Assembly (NCBI RefSeq): GCF_000003815.2
Contig: NC_049983.1
Location: 2,964,350-3,028,349 of the forward strand
Length of the DNA stretch: 64,000 nucleotides
Origin: Branchiostoma floridae
Taxonomy: Eukaryota > Chordata > Leptocardii > Amphioxiformes > Branchiostomatidae
Direction of reading: 5' to 3'
Shown here: one piece after another, positions 10,876 to 20,400 of the stretch
Layout: each line of letters begins with the position of its first letter
Numbering within the stretch: the first letter of the stretch is position 1
Notes under the pieces: generated by a model
What the model was told of the DNA's origin: nothing
Database searches by the model: none
What the model saw: only the letters and a program-made list of their open reading frames with translations
Position numbers and translations under genes: made by a program

Positions 10876-10998
10876 CTATATAGGAAAGTCGTGTAAAGTG
10901 CCTTTCCCAAGGGCACAAGACCGGTGACACGTCGGGGTTTGAACTCAGGACCTTCTGGACCTGAGTCAAACGTGCTGACAATTGTGCCACGCAGTCCC
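10876..10998 (-). mobile_element. tRNA-derived SINE
   Basis: On the minus strand, a GTGGCACAATTGTCAGCA segment (A-box-like) is followed by GAGTTCAAACCCC (B-box) and then a GGGAAAGGCACTTTACACGAC tail segment. This matches a polymerase III-type SINE head. It lies just downstream of the CFAP90 stop codon. Confidence 0.65.
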
Positions 10999-11004
10999 AC
11001 AATG

Positions 11005-11165
11005 GGGTAACCTATATCCGTTGTTTTCGATAACAGTAAATAGGGATATGGTGGTTTCAAATGGCTGTCTTTTAAAACATTGCATTTGAAACTATTGTCT
11101 AAATACACTGTTTTTAAATACAACAGACATAGGTTACCCCATGGATAAAGGTGAACTAGCATTAC
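11005..11165. mobile_element. Foldback MITE, GGGGTAACCTATAT family, copy 1
   Basis: Bounded by GGGGTAACCTATATCCGTTG on the left and ATAGGTTACCCC on the right, followed by ATGGATAAAGGTGAACTAG. The left outer terminus is truncated compared with the adjacent copy at 11191-11405. Confidence 0.75.
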
Positions 11166-11190
11166 TTCACATTAAATTAAAGGCATTTAA

Positions 11191-11405
11191 CGCTAGTTCA
11201 CCTTTATCTGCGGGGTAACCTATATCCGTTGTTTTTAAAAACAGTGTATTTAGGCACATCAGTCGACGGGTGGTACTTTTAAACTGCAATGTACTGAAAA
11301 TATTGAAATTGCAAACCAACATTTGTCAACTTGATATCCCCAAATACCCTGTTTTTAAAAGCAATGGATATAGGTTACCCAGCGGACAAAGGTGAACTAT
11401 CGTTA
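11191..11405. mobile_element. Foldback MITE, GGGGTAACCTATAT family, copy 2
   Basis: Full copy: left CGCTAGTTCACCTTTATCTG plus CGGGGTAACCTATATCC, right GGATATAGGTTACCC plus AGCGGACAAAGGTGAACTA. The inverted arms are about 50 bp. Other copies are at about 47435-47590 and 61628-61846. No coding sequence. Confidence 0.82.
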
Positions 11406-11477
11406 CCACTTGAGATTTGCTTTATCTACTATCACTTTGATTCTAAGAAAATTACTGTAGAACTTTGCAACAATTTT

Positions 11478-14400
11478 CTAGTGTAAGGACTTGTCCGGGG
11501 AGATGTTGATATCGTTTCTCCTGTAGAACTCTGTCCTGACGTGCATGATGCGGACATGTTTGCGGTCGGGAGGGTCCTTAAACTGGTCCAGCTTGTGTCC
11601 GTAGTCAGAGGAGGACAGTGTTGGCACATCCTTCACTCTCTCCTGCAAGAGGTAATGTTGGAAATGTTACAGTCAAATAAATATCAAACGAATATTGACC
11701 TGTACACAGTGACATAAAATATAATAGACTGCAACCATGGGGATAATTGCAGGGCTATAATACTCCTAAGAGGATATGCCTTGCACACTATCCATGCAAT
11801 ATCAGGTCACACCAATTTGATTTCTTGGTTCACGGATTCGCTCGTTCCTATTTTTTGGGAAAAAAAAATAAAAATAAAAATTACCACTCAGCAAATTTTC
11901 ACCATTAATGAAACCATTCACCAACTTTCTGGTGTAGCAAATTGGCCTTTATGTTATAAGCTCCTGAAAGTGTGGGTACAGGTGCTGTTACTGTACAAAA
12001 ATAATGTTTTTGTACTTTTATCAAGCTGAAAACTTTTTTTCTTTATGTTTTGGATTAGCCGTTACCTTTACCCCAACCATTTTACAATTTTTATTTTTAT
12101 TTTTATTTCGCCCTCTCGCACCATATTCTTTATGAAAAAATCCGTAAACCAAGAAATTAAATTGGTGTGGCCTCAGCTGCCAAATTAACAGTCCTTATGA
12201 TGACTTCATTGTAACATTTTGCCACTTTCAATACAAAACAATTAATACCTGACTAAATGCTTTGATGCTCTCCAAAAAATGATACAGTACTACTATAATC
12301 AGGTTCAGACCTGTACAGATCCTCTGGACTGTACATAGTCAATTTTTCCCATCCCACTGTTTCGGAGCCAATGTTAATTTTTGTTGTTCGCTCTTTTGCA
12401 GACTTTTTATATTACGCTTGTGCGGGTGACAGAAATTCTGGATAGTATGTCAAAGGTAAAGGCCCCTGACTTGAAAATAGGCAGGCACCATTATTGTCTG
12501 GATATTGTTACACAAAGCGAGATCATATTGAGATAAGACTGTTTACTTCTCGGGGGGCTTCACCTTTCATAAACATGTAATACCCACAAAAAATTCCTGT
12601 TGCCTGCGCATGCGTAGTGAAATCTGTGGAAGAGCTTATAATGCTCCAGTTGCCTGATTTAATTTTGTTAACGCCCACTGACGTATTACTATTGCTAAGA
12701 TGGCGGCGGAGGTGGTCACGCCGATCCCACGCTCCTGCTGAGATAAGTTTAAAAGTGTCCTTACCGAGTAGATCTACAATATTTTTTCAACCAAAAGACT
12801 CTGTAGATATATTTCCGTCAACTCTGATTTATATCGGGTTGCCTTTTTCCCTTGTTCTTGGATATTTTGACGAATTTACGATTTTCCGTGAACCCAAGCC
12901 AACCCAAGCCAACTTCGGACGCCATGACCGACCCAAGCGCTCACGAGGACTTGTACTCCGTACTCGGTGTATCTTCTTCGGCAACTCCTGATGATATTGT
13001 GGAAGCGTACAAAAAGGAGGTCAAGCTGTACGAGAACGCGTCTAAACTCGGCAGAAGTAAGCAAGCGTCCAAAGAAGCTTTGACAAGACACAAGGAGGTA
13101 AGCAGATCGTTCAGTATACTATCCGACGTGTCCCGAAGACAACGGTATGACAACAGCGGCTCTGTAACTGTCCCTACCAAAATCACAAAGAAGTCACGCA
13201 AACAGTCCGCAGATTACTGCATTAACCAGAATGAGCAAAGTGTCACGATATTTTTACCCCCGAACCTTGCGACCTCTTGGCTCTCCAAGTGCGAAGAACA
13301 CCACTCAACCCGAGCAACGAGAAAGGCACCGGTAAATAACCGGGTAGTAAAGGGCAAGGTCCCTGACAACGGCCACCAGATCAAAACCGTGTTCAAAGAT
13401 ACCCAATCTCAAGACATCGTAGGTTCTGTCAGTATCATGGTCTATGAATCTACAAACAAGATTCTAGTTCAGGGTTCCGCTTATCTGTTGTGGTTCACGG
13501 AAGTATTCCCTGTTCTCAAAGAGGCAATTGACACTGCGTGTACCGACAAAATCAAGGCTCTGACAGAATCGGAAGAACCCAGTTTAGTTGTATCGTTGGA
13601 CACAACAGATAGCCCCCCATTGTGCTCAGTATGTGAACAACCTATGATGGCTGACGTTTGCGCTTTGTGTGAAACTGTGCCTAAAGTCGTGCTAGACTGC
13701 AACAGTAATGATTTGCGTCCTGTTGAAATTGAGGAAACGGTAGAAGACACAAGTACTCCTCACAGCGGTATCACGGCTAACAAGTCAACTCCTGTCATTC
13801 CTGCCGACTACTCTATTCTTCAGGAAAATGTGAACAAACTGGAAGCTTGTCTTGTTGACTCAATCTCAGTTCAAAAAACCTCTGAGACTTCAATCCTGCA
13901 AAGGCTTTCCTTACTGGAGGACAGGCTGAAAGTCCGTGAACAAAACCATGTCTGTGAAGGACTATCTGCCCTTGAGAAAAGGAAACTCCTAGAAGATGTT
14001 GCACGTTTGGAAAGTGTAAAATGTGATCTTGAGAATCAAGTTCAGTCACTCCAACGCAAATACAACGAGCTGTCAAGTGCTATGCAGAAGGTTCATTTGT
14101 CGGGTTCACACGGTCAGACAAAATCGACAGAGACACAAACCACCCAGGAGGCTTCAGATCGCGCCGACAAATTATTGTATGAATTAGCTAATGTCAGCGT
14201 CAGCAACAGATTTCAAGTTCTAGATGAGTACAACAATAGGAACAGCTCCGACAATACAGTTTCAAACCCCGGTGCTAAACGCCGTCGCCAAGCACACAAA
14301 ACAGGCGCGAACGTGTCTCCTGTTCAGGACAAAGTGGAAGACAAGGTCCCTGAATCAACAATCACACAGCATCAGCATTGTAAAGACATGCCGCCCGATG

Positions 14401-17400
14401 TGTTAATCTTGGGTGACTCCAACACAAAGCCAATCAAGCCAGACGTCATGTATCCAGACAAACGTGTAACAAAAGAGATAACCTACAACATAACACAAGC
14501 TACAGACCACATCCAACAGTCAACCATGCCCGCCCCCAAAGTTATACTGTTCCACATTGGAACTAACGACGTACGAGACAAACGGGATCCAACGGCTGTT
14601 TCTGAGGGTTTTCGAAAACTAATTCAGACTTCCCGCGATAAGTTCCCCCATACTCCACTGGTTTTCTCCGCCATTCCGCCCAGACGCGACTCAAAGCTAC
14701 AAGAAATTGGCGAACAGGTGAACTCTTTCCTGAATGTCGTATCTGAAGAAACCAGCTACGTACACGTGACGGACAACAGCAACCTGTCAAACATGGGGAC
14801 GATCAAGGAAGCCCTATATTGCCAAGATGGTTACCACTTGAATAGGTTCGGAACCCGCGTGATGGTCTCTAACATTAAAAGAGTGGTTAACCCTATCATA
14901 GGTCTGGGTAACTACAGCAGTAAGGGTACAAGGGCAAACTTCCAGTCACTCCCTGGTCAATGTGCTGTGCCTCCAAGATTCTACCAGCATCCCGCAAACG
15001 GTCAGAGACAACCCCCACGTTCTCTCGTGGTTGGATCTCAAGGTCAAAGTCAAGGCCTTCCCCGATCACCAAATGCACCTGCATCAAACCAACGTTCAAC
15101 TGTACTGTCCGGACGTGCCGTCGGAACTTTTCCAGCCAGTTCTCCTTCGGGACAGCCAAACGGACAACCCCGTGATGGTGGTACTCCATCACCGGCACCG
15201 CCTGGACGTCCTGCCGTGTTCGGTGCACCTGCCTCGGGACAGCCAGACGGACAACCCCGTGGTACTCCATCACCGGCACCGCCTGGACTTCCTGCCGTGT
15301 TCAATGCACCTGCCTCGGGACAGCCAGACGGACAACCCCGTGGTACTCCATCACCGGCACCGCCTGGACTTCCTGCCGTGTTCGGTGCACCTGCCTCGGG
15401 ACAGCCAGACGGACAACTCCGTGGTACTCCATCACCGGCACCGCCTGGACGTCCAGCCGTGTTCGGCGCACCTGCAAGAGACTCCCGCCTACAGCCGAGT
15501 CAGCGTTCGGGACCATGGGGAAGCCCGCCTCCCTTCTTCAACTTCCCACCTGCACCATGGGGCCTTCCACCTCCGAACACTACCCGAATGGCTCCTCCAC
15601 CTTGGCCCTGGCATCCAGCCCTGATGTGGCCGCCCATGCCGATGTGGTAGGAAAAGTATAAGTATAAGTCGTAACATGTTGGAACATGAGTATATATTAT
15701 AAGTAAAACTGTTAGTTGAGCAAGGAATTAATGACGTATTTAGTATTTCTTTGCATCTTCTTTTCAACTTCAAGTTTACTTGATATATTGAGAAAACGTA
15801 TTGAATCTATATATAATGTCCTCATTTTAGTTTAAACTCGGATTTTTAAATGTTGCTAGATATTGTATTTTAATGCTCGTGTATGGACACTATTTTACTT
15901 ATTGCACTGTTTTGTTTTGTTTTGGATATGAAAGCATTCCGAAGTGGATGCAAGAGCTTTGGCGTTTGGAATGTACACGGATTAGGTTCCAAACTAGAGG
16001 ATTCTGATTTTCTGTCTCACATCAAAAAGTTCGACTTCTTCTCGCTTTTAGAAACCTGGAGTACAGAAAACACCAAAATTAACATTCCCAACTACAGCTA
16101 TTTTCACCAACATAGACAAAAGAGCAAGCGAGCGAAACGTTCTTCGGGAGGTATTGTCTTCCTATTTAAAAACGAATACAAATGTTACGTAAAGAAAGCA
16201 CCATCTAAATCAACAGATGCCCTTTGGGTACAAATCGACCGCCAACTACTCGGTTTGCCCAAAGACTTATTTATTTGTTGTCTCTATATTAGCCCCGGAT
16301 CATCCACTGCTCACAAACATTCAGACAATCACATCATAGAAACGTTAGAAGATGAAATTTCTAAATTTAGCTCTGTCGGATATGTATTACTAGGTGGTGA
16401 TTTTAATGCTCGTCTCGGAAATCTACCTGATTACACAGCCGATTCTCATATTGACGACGATTCCGACAGCTCCCCATACTTCACTGACAGACAACACATG
16501 GATAAAGTTCCTCACAATAAATTCGGCAGACTAATCACAGACCTGTGCATTCAAGCAAACCTTAGAATTTTAAATGGTAGAGTCGTTGGCGACTTACAAG
16601 GAAAATGCACGTGTCATCAACCAAACGGTAGCAGCACAGTTGATTTAATGATTTGTAGCCAGCCCTTCCTACAACAAATTTTAACATTCCGTGTCAATCC
16701 TTTAACAGTTTTCTCTGACCATTGTATGATATCAGCATTTATCAACTCAAAACCACCAATACATCTTTGTCAGGAGAAACACAAAATCTCACACAACAAG
16801 CCTCTTCCTAAACAGTTTCACTGGAACGAGAACTCTGCTCAGACATTCCTTCTTTCTCTCAGTCAGCCTGAAATTGTAAAACGATTAGGTGCTTTGAAAG
16901 ACACTAACAACATAACATCTGTGGCAGAAATTGAGAATTATGTTTCTGAATTTGGCTCAATTCTAAGAGAGGCGGGTAACAAGTCACTGTGCTTAAAAAG
17001 AACTAGAAAACGCCCACCGAAAAGACAAAATAAGAAATGGTTCGATAAAACGTGTGTTGAAATGAAACGTGAAATTAAAAATTTAGCCTATTTACTTGAA
17101 AAAAATCCTTCAAACTCAGAAGCAAGAGGCAGCTTCTTCAGAAAGAAAAGGGAATATAGAAAATTGCTAAAAAAGAAAAAACGAGATTTCCGTCAACAAA
17201 TTATGAATCAACTCTCCACTCTCAGAGAAAAGAATCCAAGTGCACTTTGGGACCTTGTTAATAAATTAAAACCAGAGAAGGCTCAAGAAAATAGCCAAAT
17301 CCCCAGCGAAGACTGGTTAAACCACTTTAGTAAAGTTGACAAATCATCCAACGGAAATTATGTCGGTCCTTTCACTCCTGTAAATGATGAATCTCATTCC

Positions 17401-20400
17401 CCAACAGAGACAGAGAACTCTACATTAGATTCTACAATTACTGCAGATGAATTAGACAGAGCTATTGCAAACTTAAAGAATAACAAGTCAAGTGGAAGCG
17501 ATATGATAAGAAACGAAATGCTGAAATGTGGCAAATCAATTTTCCGGAAACCTCTACTCCATCTTTTTAACCTGTGCTTACAAAACGCATACTTCCCCGA
17601 AGAATGGTCGCTCAGCCATATTGTACCTATCCACAAATCCGGAGATACTTCACTCCCAGACAACTATAGAGGAATCTCTATTATAAGTTGTCTTGGAAAA
17701 TTGTTCTGTTCAATCTTAAACAATAGACTGTCTAATTACGCAGAAGAAAACAGCCTTTTCAAACCACAACAGGCCGGTTTCAGGAAGAATTTTAGAACAA
17801 CTGATAATCTATTCACTTTGAACACGCTCGTCAGCAAGTATATCAGTAGAAATTCACGTCTGTACGCATGTTTTGTAGATTTTAGTAAAGCTTTTGATTC
17901 TGTTTGGCGAGAAGGTCTTTTACTTAAATTGAAGAAACTTGGGATAGGGGGCAAATTTCTCCTGACCATAAAAGATATGTACTCTAAAACTACAAATTGC
18001 ATAAAAACAAACAGTGGTCTAACCGATACTTTTGTAACTCACTGTGGGGTTCGACAAGGCTGTAACCTGAGTCCAACATTGTTCAATTTATTTATTAGTG
18101 ACATAGCCTCAGAATTTGATCATTCCTGTTGTAATCCTCCAGTTCTACACTGTATGAATGTACCTTGTCTATTATATGCTGATGATTTAGTAATATTCTC
18201 AGAGTCACAACGTGGCTTACAATCATCTTTGTCTAGATTAGAAGAGTACTGTAAATCTTGGAGGTTGAAAGTCAACCTAAAAAAGACAAAAATCGTAGTT
18301 TTCACCAAGGGTGGTCGTTTACCAAGAGACTGCTCCTTCTCGTTTAATAATAATGTAGTAGAAATTGTATCTTCATATTGTTAGTTAGGCATAATTGTCA
18401 ACTCAGCTGGCACATTCAAAGCCAATCACAAATACCTATACACCAAGGGACTAAGAGCTTTGTTCGGAGTTCGACAATCCCTGGAGAAACCCGAGGCCCC
18501 GTTGTCCGTTAAAAACAAGTTATTCGATTCCTGTGTCAAACCTATCTTGCTTTATGGATCGGAGATATGGGGCTCTTTCAAAAGTTCAAAATCTTGCCCA
18601 ATCGAATCCGTACATCTAAAATTCTGTAAACAATCCCTCAATGTCCCCAAAACAGCTAGCAATCTTGCTGCACGGGCTGAATTAGGGAGGTACCCCTTAC
18701 ACTTGGAGGCCTCCCTAAACGCCATTAAGTTTTTCACTAGAGTCTGCTTGAATGTGCCGGCTGATAGTCTCCAGGCAGACGCACTCTTATGTCAATTAGA
18801 ATTAGACTCTTTAGGTAGTAAATGTTGGGCTTCCGGTGTGCGGAAAACTTTAGAAGAATGCGGTTATGCCTTTGTTTGGCATTCTCCACACTCAATTGTT
18901 TCAAAAGTGCCTTCAATCATCTCTGCTATTCAACAACGTTTAAAGGACATCTACTTTCAAACATTTCTATGCGAAATTCATAATGACAACAAGGGCAAAT
19001 GCGCAAAGAACAAATTACGCTCATACAGACTGTTCAAATCCACCTATAACGAAGAAGAGTATCTTAAGATTCCGAACGAACGACAAAGATCTATTATCAC
19101 CAAACTACGAATCAGCTGCCACAAACTCCGTGTTGAATCAGGGAGGCACAACCGCACACCTCTGGAGCAAAGAGTCTGTCAGTTCTGTAACCTGAACAAG
19201 ATCGAAGATGAATCTCACTTTCTATTAGATTGTAGTTTATATAGTAACGATAGAAGTATTCTTTTTAGCCATATTATAGGAAAGTTCCCTCGCTTTGAAT
19301 ATATGTCTAGTGTTGAAAAATTCATTTTTCTTATGAGCTTTGATCAAACGACATTATACAAACACATCTCAAGCTACATATTTAACATAACTAAGAAACG
19401 AGAAGAAGCCGAACAAATGTATTAGAATAGTTTTAGAATTTATGTTTTAGATTAGTCTTAGAAACCATGATGTTTACTGCATTACTACCCTTTGTATCTA
19501 TATGCCTGTACTTAGCCCGATAGGGCATGAATGTGCAATAAAGGCTATTACATTTTATTAATGAAGTAAACGTAGAGGACAGACAAGGGCAAGTGATAAC
19601 CACAAAACAACAAAGGATTGAATACAAACACTTATCGTGTGGATCATCTATCTTCAACATTACAACATCACGAAGAAAGAAGCGAGAAGATGACCCATGA
19701 ATTAGATTACTTTGCTCATATAAGTATCTGTATCTTGTGAATACATTTGCATTAAAGTGCCGTTCGTACCTCACTGTTGACATCCAGTCCCTTTAACTTG
19801 GCGTGTTCTCTGTCGTCTCTGTGCAGTTTGTTGTTGTAACCTTGTGGCTGGTGAAACAGTCTGTCGTAGGTCGACACTGGGCGGTCCTAGAAAAACATGA
19901 GCAGTAACGTTATAGCTTCGTCATATTTGTTCAAGATAAAGGTAAATATGCGATAAAAGGTGATGAGAAACTCGGTGTGACAGACTCCTTTTTTGGTAGA
20001 TTTCAACAGGTTTATATGAAATTAAAACTGAAATGCATCACTGTCATCACAGGACAGTCTGGCATTTTCAACATCGTGTTCTAATTATGCAGATAATGTT
20101 ATAACGTTACATTGCGTTGTATTTTCTGTCTCAACCGAAATGAGAAAAACATGTATGTTGGAATACAATTCTATAACATTTTCATCACACAGATCGGAAA
20201 TTTTCTGTCCAAGTAAGTTGCCAGTGGTCGAACAAAAAATGCATTGTGTTGGCAGGTTTTTACTAGTTTGGCTGGATAAATGGAAACATGACATTGTTTT
20301 CCTCTGGCCTATTTGCAAGCAAAGAAAAATATAAGACGAACTGAAGAAAAATGCAGGTGTACAAGAGCCCACCCCTGCATGAGGACCATCTGGCCACTAT

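Larger units (their letters stand above)
12690..19560 (+). mobile_element. Nearly full-length LINE retrotransposon with J-domain ORF1
   Basis: A non-LTR retrotransposon of about 6.9 kb: a short 5' UTR, ORF1 (12924-15650), a 230-280 bp spacer, ORF2 (15883 or 15931 to 19425) and a 3' UTR with AATAAA at 19537-19542. It has no LTRs. APE-type endonuclease, YADD reverse transcriptase and esterase-bearing ORF1 place it broadly with APE-type LINEs; clades such as CR1/L2 carry esterase ORF1 proteins, but I cannot assign a clade. It lies in CFAP90 intron 2, opposite to the gene. Near-complete frames indicate a young insertion. Both ends and the target-site duplication are unresolved. A related 3' end is found at about 26935-27146. 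Confidence 0.88.

Noticed and set aside
12617..12991. 124-codon frame ahead of LINE ORF1
   Set aside because: It overlaps ORF1 in another frame, is low complexity and has no domain; most of it is LINE 5' UTR.
14962..15624. 220-codon frame over the end of ORF1
   Set aside because: It is an alternative frame of the 81-bp coding repeat. ORF1's own frame carries the esterase domain and is continuous.
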